DNA from: Desulfobacterales bacterium
Lineage (GTDB): Bacteria > Desulfobacterota > Desulfobacteria > Desulfobacterales > Desulfolunaceae
Length of the DNA stretch: 48,505 nt
NCBI GenBank assembly: GCA_022360815.1
Contig: JAKSCC010000229.1
Span: 1 to 48,505 of the forward strand
Direction: 5' to 3'
The translations under genes and the position numbers were made by a program. Shown here piece by piece: positions 1 to 8,877 of this stretch (position 1 is the stretch's first letter; every line of letters begins with the position of its first letter). A model generated the notes under the pieces. That model made no database searches and was not told the DNA's origin. It worked only from the letters and a program-made list of their open reading frames with translations.

Positions 1-247
1 AGTCTACGTGAGCGTAGTGACGATTGGGGGTCTCATACTCAACGTGAGCTGTTGCGATGGTGATGCCACGCTCTTTCTCTTCGGGGGCCTTATCGATTTC
101 GTCGAATGCCACAGCCTCTCCAGCACCTGCACGAAGAGCGTTCTGCTTGGTAATAGCAGCGGTCAGTGTGGTTTTGCCATGGTCAATGTGACCGATGGTA
201 CCGACGTTCACATGCGGTTTGGACCGCTCAAATTTTTCCTTAGCCAT
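1..247 (-). CDS. tuf: Elongation factor Tu, N-terminal part (gene runs off the left edge)
   Basis: The first 82 codons of EF-Tu, the GTPase that delivers aminoacyl-tRNA to the ribosome, are read on the minus strand from an ATG at 245-247. The protein starts [19 protein letters not shown], carries the P-loop GHIDHGKT at residues 19-26, and shows the switch I region with [14 protein letters not shown] ribosome binding site lies about 8 bases upstream. The rest of the gene is outside the window. It sits directly downstream of four tRNA genes on the same strand, so it is the tRNA-linked tuf copy, comparable to E. coli tufB. The identity is certain; whether a second tuf copy exists cannot be told from here. 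Confidence 0.97.
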   Translation of the reverse strand, partial: MAKEKFERSKPHVNVGTIGHIDHGKTTLTAAITKQNALRAGAGEAVAFDEIDKAPEEKERGITIATAHVEYETPNRHYAHVD

Positions 248-366
248 GTCAACTACCTCCCTGTACGTTTGGTGCTGTACCGAATTGTGTTCTTTTATAT
301 AATATGGTGTGACTTGCTGGCTTAAACACCCGCCGCTCAACAGAAGGCGAAACAGACACATCAGCG

Positions 367-443
367 TGGAGCCCATGACCAGAGTCGAACTGGTGAACCT
401 CATCCTTACCAAGGATGCGCTCTACCTACTGAGCTACATGGGC
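367..443 (-). tRNA. tRNA-Thr (GGT)
   Basis: The minus strand folds as a full cloverleaf: acceptor GCCCATG pairs with CATGGGC, the anticodon stem CATCC/GGATG closes loop TTGGTAA (anticodon GGT), and the T-loop is TTCGACT. The 3' CCA is encoded. It is the last of four tRNAs before tuf and corresponds in position to E. coli thrT. Confidence 0.96.
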
Positions 444-476
444 TTATCGCTGATATACGGCCGGATTAGAGCCAAA

Positions 477-552
<76 letters not shown>

Positions 553-651
553 CTACCTGCCGGTGCACTGCACCGGAAGCAAGTTTTTTCATGCAGGCAG
601 CCGTGTAGTCACGGCCATACGGCCTCCTACACCCGGCTTGCTTTTCCGGGA

Positions 652-736
652 TGGTGGTGGGGGGAGGATTTGAACCTCCGAAGGCTTCGCCGTCAGATTT
701 ACAGTCTGATCCCTTTGACCACTCGGGAACCCCACC
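652..736 (-). tRNA. tRNA-Tyr (GTA)
   Basis: This is a class II tRNA of 85 nt with a long variable arm. Acceptor GGTGGGG pairs with CCCCACC, and anticodon stem TCAGA/TCTGA closes loop CTGTAAA (anticodon GTA). The variable arm is followed by T-loop TTCAAAT, and CCA is encoded. It is second in the operon, matching E. coli tyrU. Confidence 0.96.
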
Positions 737-754
737 ATTTGTGATTTGTTCTTT

Positions 755-830
755 TGGAGCCGGCACCCCGAATCGAACGGAGGACCATCTCATTACAAGT
801 GAGACGCTCTGCCAACTGAGCTATGCCGGC
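755..830 (-). tRNA. tRNA-Thr (TGT)
   Basis: The minus strand folds with acceptor GCCGGCA/TGCCGGC, anticodon stem TCTCA/TGAGA around loop CTTGTAA (anticodon TGT), T-loop TTCGATT and an encoded CCA. It is the first gene of the tRNA-tuf operon, matching E. coli thrU. Confidence 0.96.
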
Positions 831-1227
831 CCGTTTGATGACTGCCGTCGTCAAAGAACGTCACTCTTCTACCCATCTGGCCTCAAATAATCAATATCGA
901 TTATTCCGAATTAAACCCAAATAAAACCGAAACACACACCCTAATTGTGAAAAATTGCGGATTTACTCTTGAAAACTCGAATTTTCATTTTTACCGTACA
1001 GCACCCGTCACCGACAGGCGCTAATTTACGGATATTACCACAGATCCATTTTTTTCACTCCCAAAAAAATCTATTCCTAACCCCTCTTTTGTGATACTTT
1101 TTTTAAACCACCTCGATCTTGCATAGAGACTCAACCTTCCAAATGCCTTGACACACAAGGCACAACCCTGTAATTCCCTTATTTCAAGATCATAACTTTT
1201 TACAGCCACATAGACGCATCCAAATAT
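831..1227. other. Intergenic region between divergent tRNA-tuf operon and mltD
   Basis: This AT-rich stretch of about 400 bases should hold the promoters of both divergent units. For mltD, a perfect -35 TTGACA lies at 1148-1153, but the hexamer 17 bases later (TAATTC) is a poor -10. No convincing -35/-10 pair was found for the tRNA operon; TTTAAT and AATAAT boxes are present near 875-895 on the minus strand. An open frame of 62 codons (1021-1209, minus) has no ribosome binding site and was not called. Confidence 0.4.
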
Positions 1228-2985
1228 ATGAAACAGACATTTTTTTTGACGTGCCTCATGGCGCTGACGATGACGGCGTGCAACACCACACGCCCCACCC
1301 TATCATCCACTCCAGCCCCCTCCTCCCCGACTTATCCTTATATAGGGGTAGAGACCTCCGCCCCGGAGCCTCTGGAGTTCAACTTCTCCGCAAACCTTCG
1401 AAATATTTCCCTGGAGCCCCCCGAGGGTACCGAGGGAGAGCTTCCCCTATTTGACCGTGCCATCGACCAATGCAAAGAGGCTCAGTTGGCCTGGGAGAAA
1501 GGGGAGATGGATGCGGCATTGGCCAGCCTCGACAAAGCCTACAGCCTCATCCTCGCCGCCGAAACCGGAGACTCCCCCAAACTCCTTCAACAAAAGGAGG
1601 AACTCCGCCTCACCATCTCCAAACGCATCCTTGAAATCTACACAGCCCGAACCTCCACGGCCTCATTCACTCGAAACGCCATACCTATTATTATTAATAA
1701 GCAGGTCCAGCGAGAGATTGATATCTTTACCAAGAATGATCGAAAGTTCTTTGAAAGAGCCCTGAAACGATCTGGCCGATACCGCCCCATGATCGTCAAA
1801 AAACTCCAGGAAGCTGGCCTTCCCGAAGAGCTCTCCTGGCTTCCGTTGGTAGAAAGCGGATTTTCAGTAAAAGCTCTTTCTTCCGCGCGAGCCCTGGGAC
1901 TCTGGCAGTTCATCCCCTCCACCGGCTACATTTACGGCCTCAAACGCACCACCTTTGTGGACGAACGCATCAACCCCGAAAAGGCAACCGACGCCGCCAT
2001 CAAGTACCTCACCAACCTCCACAAGCTTTTTGGTGACTGGTCTACGGTACTGGCGGCCTACAACAGTGGTGAGGGGCGCGTGCTGCGTCTCATTCGAAGG
2101 CAAAACATCAACTACCTGGACAACTTTTGGGATCTTTACCAGCGTCTCCCCCGGGAGACCGCCCGGTACGTCCCCAAATTCATTGCCACCCTCCACATAG
2201 TCAACAACCTGGAGCGCTACGGATTTAAAGGCCTCAGACTCTACAAGCCCTACACCTACGAAACCGTCACCGTACAAAAACAGATCAAGCTCGCCGACAT
2301 GGCCTCTGCCATCGGGGTGGGCCTGAAAACGCTTCAAATCCTGAACCCGGAGCTAAAGCACAGCATTCTTCCCCAAAAACCTTACAATCTCAACGTTCCC
2401 CCTGGTAAAGGAGAAAAGGCCCTGGCCGCCATTGACTCCCTTCGCGTCTCTTTACCGCCGCAGCGCGCCTATATCACCCATCGAATACGACCAGGCGACA
2501 CCCTTTCAGCTCTCGCCAAAAGGTACCGCACATCGGTTTCAACCATTCGAAAGGTAAACGGCCTTTCCAAAAAAGGGTTTATTGTGGCAGGCAGACGCAT
2601 CAAAATTCCGCAACGCGGCATCACCACTCGAGGATACTATGCAGCACCCGCCATCAAGGGTTCCAAAAGGCCTCGTCAGCATGTGGTCCGAAAGGGAGAC
2701 TCCCTCTGGGTCATTGCCCGGAAATACGGAACCACAGAAAGTGCGTTGCGGCGAACCAATAACCTTAAGGGTAACATGCTAAAAGTGGGGCAAAAGCTCA
2801 AACTACCAAGGCCTGCGGTGACCCCAATCACCCCGCCCAAAAAGGCTGTCTATTATGTCAAACGCGGTGATAATCCCTTTACAATTGCAACAAAACATAA
2901 TATGTCAGTCGCCAGATTGCTCGACTTAAACAAGCTGAAAAAGGGAAGCACCATCTATCCTGGCCAGCAGCTTTTTATTGAGTAA
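1228..2985 (+). CDS. mltD: Membrane-bound lytic murein transglycosylase D, lipoprotein with LysM repeats
   Basis: The enzyme cleaves the MurNAc-GlcNAc bond of peptidoglycan, forming 1,6-anhydro-MurNAc, from the periplasmic side of the outer membrane. The 585-residue protein begins with a lipoprotein signal (lipobox ending in Cys18). After a helical linker, a goose-lysozyme-like SLT domain spans about 185-300, with catalytic Glu209 in LPLVESGF, then GLWQFIPSTG and the AYNSGEGRV motif. A degenerate LysM lies near 343-393, followed by three clear LysM repeats at about 414-461, 483-527 and 540-585. The domain order and length fit the MltD family. tRNA-Arg begins 13 bases after the stop and is followed by a terminator, so the two are probably one transcript. 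Confidence 0.93.
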   Translation: MKQTFFLTCLMALTMTACNTTRPTLSSTPAPSSPTYPYIGVETSAPEPLEFNFSANLRNISLEPPEGTEGELPLFDRAIDQCKEAQLAWEKGEMDAALASLDKAYSLILAAETGDSPKLLQQKEELRLTISKRILEIYTARTSTASFTRNAIPIIINKQVQREIDIFTKNDRKFFERALKRSGRYRPMIVKKLQEAGLPEELSWLPLVESGFSVKALSSARALGLWQFIPSTGYIYGLKRTTFVDERINPEKATDAAIKYLTNLHKLFGDWSTVLAAYNSGEGRVLRLIRRQNINYLDNFWDLYQRLPRETARYVPKFIATLHIVNNLERYGFKGLRLYKPYTYETVTVQKQIKLADMASAIGVGLKTLQILNPELKHSILPQKPYNLNVPPGKGEKALAAIDSLRVSLPPQRAYITHRIRPGDTLSALAKRYRTSVSTIRKVNGLSKKGFIVAGRRIKIPQRGITTRGYYAAPAIKGSKRPRQHVVRKGDSLWVIARKYGTTESALRRTNNLKGNMLKVGQKLKLPRPAVTPITPPKKAVYYVKRGDNPFTIATKHNMSVARLLDLNKLKKGSTIYPGQQLFIE

Positions 2986-2998
2986 TCTCATGTGATGT

Positions 2999-3073
2999 GC
3001 CCCCATAGCTCAGTGGATAGAGCATTGGATTCCTAATCCATGTGCGCAAGTTCAATTCTTGCTGGGGGTACCA
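2999..3073 (+). tRNA. tRNA-Arg (CCT)
   Basis: The plus strand folds with acceptor GCCCCCA/TGGGGGT (a G-T pair at the first position), D-arm, anticodon stem TTGGA/TCCAT around loop TTCCTAA (anticodon CCT), T-stem GCAAG/CTTGC and an encoded ACCA end. It lies 13 bases after mltD and 16 bases before a rho-independent terminator. Confidence 0.93.
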
Positions 3074-3089
3074 CGTACAGTGCATACCA

Positions 3090-3128
3090 AGCGTCAACGC
3101 CTGTTTTATAAAGTGTTGACGCTTTTTT
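3090..3128 (+). terminator. Rho-independent terminator after tRNA-Arg
   Basis: The 9-bp perfect inverted repeat AGCGTCAAC/GTTGACGCT is followed by a run of six T, ending the mltD-tRNA-Arg transcript. Confidence 0.9.
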
Positions 3129-3195
3129 GTTTTCATCCCTTTTTCCTGTGATATAATTACCCTACCCATAAAAAATATGTTCCCTCGCCCCCTTC

Positions 3196-3315
3196 GGCCT
3201 CCTTGCCAAACTGAGAACATTTTATACCCATAGACGAAAGGCCGCCTTTAGCCTGAACCACCTTCCCCAATATTTGGATCGCCACATGGCAACCAAAATG
3301 GTTGAGTCGTTGCCT
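3196..3315 (+). promoter_or_regulatory. Possible structured leader (weak c-di-GMP riboswitch resemblance)
   Basis: In the leader of the TonB-receptor operon, GCCAAAC, GACGAAAGGCC, AGCCTGAACCA and GGCAACCA occur in the order of the GEMM-I elements GGCAAACC, GACGCAAAGCC, GCCTAAACCA and GGGTTACC. Each differs from consensus, and a GAAA-capped P2 helix is not obvious. The downstream genes are c-di-GMP themed, which is why it is listed. It may be chance. Confidence 0.2.
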
Positions 3316-3367
3316 TAAAGTTTAATTTGATAGACCAACGCCAAACGTGAAAACCCTGGAGCCGCCT

Positions 3368-5377
3368 ATGGAAAAGTGTTTGCGCACTCTATATCGGTTT
3401 GCGTCTCTCCTCTGTCTCACCCTCTTTTACTGTCTTCCGGTCTCTCCCCTCTTCGCCTTTGAAGACCTTACCGAACTCTCCATTGAAGAGCTTGCCAATA
3501 TCGAAGTAACCTCCGTCTCTCGCTCTCCTCGAAAACTCTCGCAATCGGCAGCGGCTATTTTCGTTCTCACGTCAGAAGATATTCGGCGAAGTGGTGCCAC
3601 GACCATTCCCGATGCCCTTCGGCTTGTTCCAGGGATCCATGTGGCTCGAATCTCCACCACCCACTGGGCCATCTCCACACGGGGATTTAACGACCGTTAC
3701 GCCAACAAACTTCTCGTTCAAATGGACGGGCGCAACCTCTATACCCCTCTCTTCTCCGGTGTCTTCTGGGAATCCCACGATACGGTCCTTGAAGACATTG
3801 ATCGCATTGAGGTGATTCGAGGGCCAGGTGCCAGCCTTTGGGGCTCCAACGCGGTCAATGGCATCATCAACATCATCACCAAAAGTGCAGAAAAGACCCA
3901 AGGGATCTACTCCTCCCACGGAATGGGGACCTGGCAGCGCTCTTTTGGCTCCGTCCGCATGGGGGATAAAGCTGGTGAAAACGGACACTACCGACTCTTT
4001 GCAAAATACACCAACTGGGAGCACACCACCGACGTAACCAAAAAGAACGCTGAAGACCCCCTCAAGCAAATTCGCGCCGGGTTTCGATCCGACTTTGCCC
4101 TTGGAGACAAAACAAACATCACACTTCAAGGGGATGCCTACGAAGGGAACAATCAAGAGAAACGCTCCCAATGGACCTTGACACCCCCATACAAGATAGA
4201 GACCCTTGATAGCGACGAGCATGAAGGCCACAATCTCCTCAGCCGATTTCAACACACCCTATCAGAGACATCCGACGTAAGCGTTCAAATATACTATGAC
4301 TTCTCACGCAAAGAAGAGGGAGAAATTGTCCTTCGAGAGAGAACTTTTGATCTCGACATTCAGCACACCTTTCGACCTTTCAACAATCACCACATCACCT
4401 GGGGCGGGGGGTATCGTAATTTCCATGACCACTTAAAAGAGACCTTTTATTTCAGCCTTCTTGGAAGCAATGAAACCACCACCCACCTTTTCAACATCTT
4501 CCTTCAAGATGAAATTCACCTCACCCCAACCCTTCAGTTCACCATCGGCACCAAGGTGGAACACAATGAATTCACCGACTACGAAGTCCAGCCCAATGCA
4601 CGCCTTTTGTGGATGCCCAATGAAAAGCACAATGTCTGGCTGGCTGCCTCGCGTGCGGTACACATCCCAACCCACCTCTATACGGAGATCTCCTATCGAA
4701 GTGGTGTCATTCCACCCACCACGCAAAATCCTCTTCCCACAGAACTTCTTCTTGTGGGTACGCCAGACCTAAAGAGTGAAAATCTGACCGCCTTTGAGGT
4801 GGGCTACCGACTGACCCCTTCCCCTGACATCTCCATCGACACCACCGCCTTTTATTACATCTACACCGATCTCTACGCTTACGAACCAAGCACAACCATT
4901 CAACCCGCTCGCATTCAGGTTACCAGCGTCACGCAAAATAACGCCGAAGCAGACACCTGGGGATTTGAACTGGCTGCCAAATGGGCCCCCCTGCCCGCAC
5001 TTCGCTTCCAGGGAACGTATACCTACTTAAAAGCCGATATTGACTTAAAAAGAGGCGATCCCACCAGCTACCTTCCCTATACCAGCAACCACGCCCCCGA
5101 CCACCAGTTCTCGCTTCTCTCCAGCCTCCTTATCAAACCCGATCTCACCCTTGATGCCACACTGCGCTACGTCGACTCTGTTCAAGAAGGAAGCATTCCA
5201 TCTTACACAGAGATGGATCTTCGCCTTGGCTGGGCTCCACGACAAGGGGTCGAAATTTTTGCTGTGGGACAAAATCTTCTTGACAACGATCACCCTGAAT
5301 TTGCCGTCACACTCCCTGCGAGACCGGCCCGGGTTGTGGAGCGTTCTTTCCACATGGGCATCTCAATAAAATTTTAG
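3368..5377 (+). CDS. TonB-dependent outer-membrane receptor
   Basis: This is a 22-stranded-barrel type receptor that would import or sense a ligand with energy from TonB. The ATG at 3368 is preferred over the upstream GTG at 3347 because GGAG lies six bases before it. A signal peptide of about 31 residues is followed by the plug domain (motifs LSIEELANIEVTSVS, IPDALRLVPGIHV, RGFNDRYANKLLVQMDGR and IEVIRGPGASLWGSNAVNG) and then the barrel, ending in a C-terminal aromatic residue (IKF). No ligand can be assigned. It precedes a YfiR-family gene and a hybrid kinase on the same strand with short gaps, so it is likely the receptor arm of that signalling unit. I recall this receptor subfamily being often paired with YfiR-like genes. 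Confidence 0.92.
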   Translation: MEKCLRTLYRFASLLCLTLFYCLPVSPLFAFEDLTELSIEELANIEVTSVSRSPRKLSQSAAAIFVLTSEDIRRSGATTIPDALRLVPGIHVARISTTHWAISTRGFNDRYANKLLVQMDGRNLYTPLFSGVFWESHDTVLEDIDRIEVIRGPGASLWGSNAVNGIINIITKSAEKTQGIYSSHGMGTWQRSFGSVRMGDKAGENGHYRLFAKYTNWEHTTDVTKKNAEDPLKQIRAGFRSDFALGDKTNITLQGDAYEGNNQEKRSQWTLTPPYKIETLDSDEHEGHNLLSRFQHTLSETSDVSVQIYYDFSRKEEGEIVLRERTFDLDIQHTFRPFNNHHITWGGGYRNFHDHLKETFYFSLLGSNETTTHLFNIFLQDEIHLTPTLQFTIGTKVEHNEFTDYEVQPNARLLWMPNEKHNVWLAASRAVHIPTHLYTEISYRSGVIPPTTQNPLPTELLLVGTPDLKSENLTAFEVGYRLTPSPDISIDTTAFYYIYTDLYAYEPSTTIQPARIQVTSVTQNNAEADTWGFELAAKWAPLPALRFQGTYTYLKADIDLKRGDPTSYLPYTSNHAPDHQFSLLSSLLIKPDLTLDATLRYVDSVQEGSIPSYTEMDLRLGWAPRQGVEIFAVGQNLLDNDHPEFAVTLPARPARVVERSFHMGISIKF

Positions 5378-5440
5378 TGGGCTTTGGTTCGACTCAAACC
5401 TCTTGAACACAAGGCCATACCAGACCACTCGGCTGCATAT

Positions 5441-5992
5441 ATGATGAAACGACCCCTTATCATCGGCATTCTTTTTCTACTGCTCTCCGCGCCTCTTCCA
5501 CACGCGGCGGCCGGGGATACGTCTGCACCAACGAAAGAGAGCCTTATCAAGGCCGCCTACCTGCTTAACTTCGCCCGTTTTACCCAGTGGCCCGATGATG
5601 CCTTTTCAAGAGCCAATGCCCCTGTGGTGATCGGCGTGATTGGCACAACCCCACTAAGAAAGGCCCTGCCAAGCATCACCCAAAAAAAAGTTCAAAAAAG
5701 GCCCCTTATCATTCGAGACATCAAAAAAGCCGAAGACCTCAAAAACTGCCACATCCTCTTTGTCGGCGAAAACCTTCAGCTCTACGATGGCTTGGATGAG
5801 CTCTTTAAAAGGCTGGTCATGCAACCCACTCTCACCGTCAGTTCGCGACCCGAATTTTCCCTAAATGGAGGCATGCTCAACTTTGTTCTCATCCAGAACA
5901 AAATCCGATTTGAAGTGAACCTTAAAAATATCCAGAGGGCAAATCTTTCCATGAGTTCGCGGCTTCTTAAAATTGCCACCGTGGTCCACTGA
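5441..5992 (+). CDS. YfiR family (DUF4154) periplasmic protein
   Basis: The protein is about 183 residues long. It has a signal peptide (MMKRPLIIGILFLLLSAPLP) and then the YfiR core: KAAYLLNFARFTQWPDDAF, VVIGVIGTTPL, CHILFVGE, LTVSSRPEFSLNGGMLNF and NKIRFEVNLKNIQRANLSMSSRLLKIA. In Pseudomonas, YfiR is a periplasmic repressor of the CHASE8 diguanylate cyclase YfiN. Only one Cys is visible here, so the disulfides of Pseudomonas YfiR are absent. The start is the ATG at 5441 (or 5444); longer alternatives lack a signal peptide at their N-terminus. It lies between the receptor and the kinase, so it probably passes a periplasmic signal to the kinase's sensor domain. Family assignment is firm; the partner is inferred. 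Confidence 0.87.
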   Translation: MMKRPLIIGILFLLLSAPLPHAAAGDTSAPTKESLIKAAYLLNFARFTQWPDDAFSRANAPVVIGVIGTTPLRKALPSITQKKVQKRPLIIRDIKKAEDLKNCHILFVGENLQLYDGLDELFKRLVMQPTLTVSSRPEFSLNGGMLNFVLIQNKIRFEVNLKNIQRANLSMSSRLLKIATVVH

Positions 5993-6010
5993 GCCATCCC
6001 GGAGCATGCC

Positions 6011-8860
6011 ATGAACGACTTTCTCAAAACCCTTTCCATCCGCCAGAAACTCATCGCCCTGATGATGGTTTTAACAGGCATTGTGCTGATACTCTCCAGC
6101 ACCTTGCTCCTTATCAATGAAGCCGTTCTCACCAGCCGTGAAGTCCTCTCCAACCTCTCTACCCAGGCAAAAATCATTGGCTACAACGCTGTGGCCCCCT
6201 TAACCTTCAATGATGCCGATGCCGCCTCGGAAACCTTAAGTTCGTTATCAACCGACTCAAATCTTGAACTGGCACAAGTCTACAAGGTCGATGGCACCCT
6301 CTTTGCCCAATACATCAGCGATAATGCGGAAAAATCTTTTCCCACAAAACTCGCTCAAACCCGTTCAAAAAAATCACTTCGCGACACCCTCCCCCTTTTC
6401 AAAACCCATGTCGCCATCCATGAGTCCATCATGTTTGATGGCCAAATCATCGGCACCATCTATCTGAAAGCGGGCATGGGTAAAGTCAGACACCAGATGC
6501 TTCTCTACCTGACCAACACCATCATCATCGCCCTCATCTCCATCCTTCTTGCCTACAGCATCTCAGCAAAGCTGCAGCGTGTGGTCTCCAGCCCCATTTT
6601 GGAACTGACGGAAATGATGAACCATGTCTCAAGCAAGAAAGACTACTCTGTTCGTGCCATGCGTCATACCGATGATGAACTAGGCCTTTTAATGGAAGGC
6701 TTTAATGAGATGCTGATTCAGATTCAGGCGCGGGACAGTGAGCTTTTGGGTCACCAGGAGGCCCTGGAAGAGACGGTGCAAAGCCGCACCGCAGAACTCC
6801 AAAAAAGCGTCAAGGACCTCGAAGAGGCCAAATCAGACACCGATATGGCCAATGCGCGACTTCGAGAATCTATTCAAACGGCCGAACGCCTTGCCCGTGA
6901 AGCAGAATCTGCCAACCAGGCAAAAAGTCGATTCCTGGCGAACATGAGCCACGAAATCCGCACGCCCATGAACGGGGTCATTGGAATGGCAAAGCTTCTT
7001 ATGGACTCGGGCTTAAACGAGGAGCAAGTCCACCGTGTGGATACCATCCAAAAAAGCGCCGATGCCCTTCTCAGCATCATCAATGACATTCTTGATTTCT
7101 CAAAGATCGAATCCGGAAAAATGGAGTTTGAATTCCTCGATTTCAACCTTCTCAACATGATTGAAAACATCAATGAAATCATGGCGATAAAAGCTCAAAC
7201 CAAGGGTGTGGAATACATCTTTCATCTGGATTCCGATGCGCCCATTCGCATGACAGGGGACCCCTCCCGAATTCGTCAGGTTCTTGTCAATCTTATTGGA
7301 AACGCCATCAAATTCACTCGTCACGGAGAAATACTCATCACCATCACACCCATGCAAAACGAATCGAAAACGTTTCTCCACTTCTCTGTGTCAGACACCG
7401 GCATCGGCATAAAGCCGGATATGGAGGCATCGTTATTTTCTGCTTTTTCCCAAGCCGACATCTCCACAACCCGGCGCTTTGGGGGAACCGGACTCGGCCT
7501 GGCCATCTCAAAACAGCTTGTGGAGCTCATGGGTGGACAAATTGGCGTCAAGCGGCGAGACTCCGGAGGAAGCACCTTTTGGTTCACTCTGCCACTGGGC
7601 AAAGAGTCCGAAAAAACAGGCTCATGGAAGCCATCGGCAAAAATCCATGGCACCAAAATTCTGCTTGTGGACGACAATCATACCAGCAGACGCATTCTTG
7701 CAACCCAGCTAAAAGCATGGCAGTGTATCGTCCATGAAGCCGCAAGCGGCCTCGAAGCCCTTGAGTCGCTTCAAGCCACCGACGCCCCTCACTTTTCCAT
7801 CGCCATCATCGACAGCGACATGCCGGGCATGGATGGAAAAAACCTGGCCCAATCCATTCGAAACACCCCAGAAATCAACGTCCCTTTTCTGATTTACATG
7901 ACGCCACTCTGGCTGCGGGGAGGGGCTTCTCAGTTTAAAACCTTGGGATTTGATGCCTACTTCTCCAAGCCGTTTAAGCGGGTCCACCTCTACAATACCA
8001 TTGCCACCTTGTCGGGGATCGAGCCCATTCCCAAAAAAACACGCAACATACCGACGTCCAGACTCTCTGTGGAAGCGATCAAACAAAAAAACTTTCAGAT
8101 TCTTCTTGTGGAGGATTTTCCCATCAACCAGGAGGTGGCCCTGGGAATCCTGGAAAGCTTCGGATTCCGAGCAGACATCGCAGAAACAGGCCGTGAAGCA
8201 GTCCATGCTATGGAGCGCATACGCTACGATTTTGTTTTTATGGATCTTCAAATGCCTGAAATGGATGGGTTTGAAGCGACGCGCATTATTCGAAACCCAG
8301 CGTCTCAGGTCAAACACCACGATGTTCCCATCGTGGCCATGACGGCAAACGCCATGAAAGGCGATCGAGAAAAGTGCCTGGAGGCTGGGATGAACGACCA
8401 TATTGCCAAACCTGTGATGCCCGAAGAGATCTATCGAGTGCTTCAAACGTACCTACTGAAATCGAACTCCCCGCCCCTTGAGACAAAAAAAACTGTCCCC
8501 CATTCGCCTAAGCCTCCCCCTGCAACGGTCCCTGTCTTTGACCGAGAAGAACTCATGTCCAGGGTTCAAGGCAATGAAGCCCTCTTTAAGCGACTCACCG
8601 CTCTTTTTATTGAAAAAACCCCCCAGGAGATGACCACCCTTAAAACGACCATGGAAAAAAGTGCCATGGAAGAGGTGCGAGCCCAAGCCCACAAACTCAA
8701 AGGCTACTTTGCCAATATCTCTGCCATTCAACTGGCCCAACTGGCCGAAGAGATGCAGCATCAGGCAGAAGCTGGCGAAGAAGAGGCGTGCCGCGCCCTT
8801 ATCGAGCAAATTGAAAAGGGGGTTGAGGTGTTTGAGCAACAGTTAAAACCAGAGGAATAA
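6011..8860 (+). CDS. Hybrid sensor histidine kinase (CHASE8-like sensor, HAMP, HisKA, HATPase, REC, REC, HPt)
   Basis: This is an inner-membrane kinase of 949 residues. Two membrane segments (about 16-36 and 165-182) flank a periplasmic domain resembling CHASE8 (IIGYNAVAPLTFNDADAA), the sensor type of YfiN. HAMP (about 182-240) and a coiled coil follow. HisKA has phosphoacceptor His314 in NMSHEIRTPM. The HATPase domain shows NLIGNAIKFT, DTGIGI and GGTGLGLAIS. REC1 has DD554-555 and acceptor Asp601; REC2 has acceptor Asp745 in MDLQMPEMDG. A C-terminal HPt domain carries His894 in AQAHKLKGYF. It starts 18 bases after the YfiR gene. The phosphorelay (His314, Asp, His894) needs a downstream response regulator; the convergent REC-HD-GYP gene 17 bases away is the obvious candidate. 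Confidence 0.93.
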   Translation: MNDFLKTLSIRQKLIALMMVLTGIVLILSSTLLLINEAVLTSREVLSNLSTQAKIIGYNAVAPLTFNDADAASETLSSLSTDSNLELAQVYKVDGTLFAQYISDNAEKSFPTKLAQTRSKKSLRDTLPLFKTHVAIHESIMFDGQIIGTIYLKAGMGKVRHQMLLYLTNTIIIALISILLAYSISAKLQRVVSSPILELTEMMNHVSSKKDYSVRAMRHTDDELGLLMEGFNEMLIQIQARDSELLGHQEALEETVQSRTAELQKSVKDLEEAKSDTDMANARLRESIQTAERLAREAESANQAKSRFLANMSHEIRTPMNGVIGMAKLLMDSGLNEEQVHRVDTIQKSADALLSIINDILDFSKIESGKMEFEFLDFNLLNMIENINEIMAIKAQTKGVEYIFHLDSDAPIRMTGDPSRIRQVLVNLIGNAIKFTRHGEILITITPMQNESKTFLHFSVSDTGIGIKPDMEASLFSAFSQADISTTRRFGGTGLGLAISKQLVELMGGQIGVKRRDSGGSTFWFTLPLGKESEKTGSWKPSAKIHGTKILLVDDNHTSRRILATQLKAWQCIVHEAASGLEALESLQATDAPHFSIAIIDSDMPGMDGKNLAQSIRNTPEINVPFLIYMTPLWLRGGASQFKTLGFDAYFSKPFKRVHLYNTIATLSGIEPIPKKTRNIPTSRLSVEAIKQKNFQILLVEDFPINQEVALGILESFGFRADIAETGREAVHAMERIRYDFVFMDLQMPEMDGFEATRIIRNPASQVKHHDVPIVAMTANAMKGDREKCLEAGMNDHIAKPVMPEEIYRVLQTYLLKSNSPPLETKKTVPHSPKPPPATVPVFDREELMSRVQGNEALFKRLTALFIEKTPQEMTTLKTTMEKSAMEEVRAQAHKLKGYFANISAIQLAQLAEEMQHQAEAGEEEACRALIEQIEKGVEVFEQQLKPEE

Positions 8861-8877
8861 ATGGGTATTATCTCATT

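Noticed and set aside
1021..1209. 62-codon minus-strand frame with plausible composition
   Set aside because: GTG start without a ribosome binding site, in an AT-rich promoter region; no family recognised.
7709..8446. 245-codon minus-strand frame within the hybrid kinase gene
   Set aside because: Shadow frame; the plus-strand kinase domains are continuous through it.
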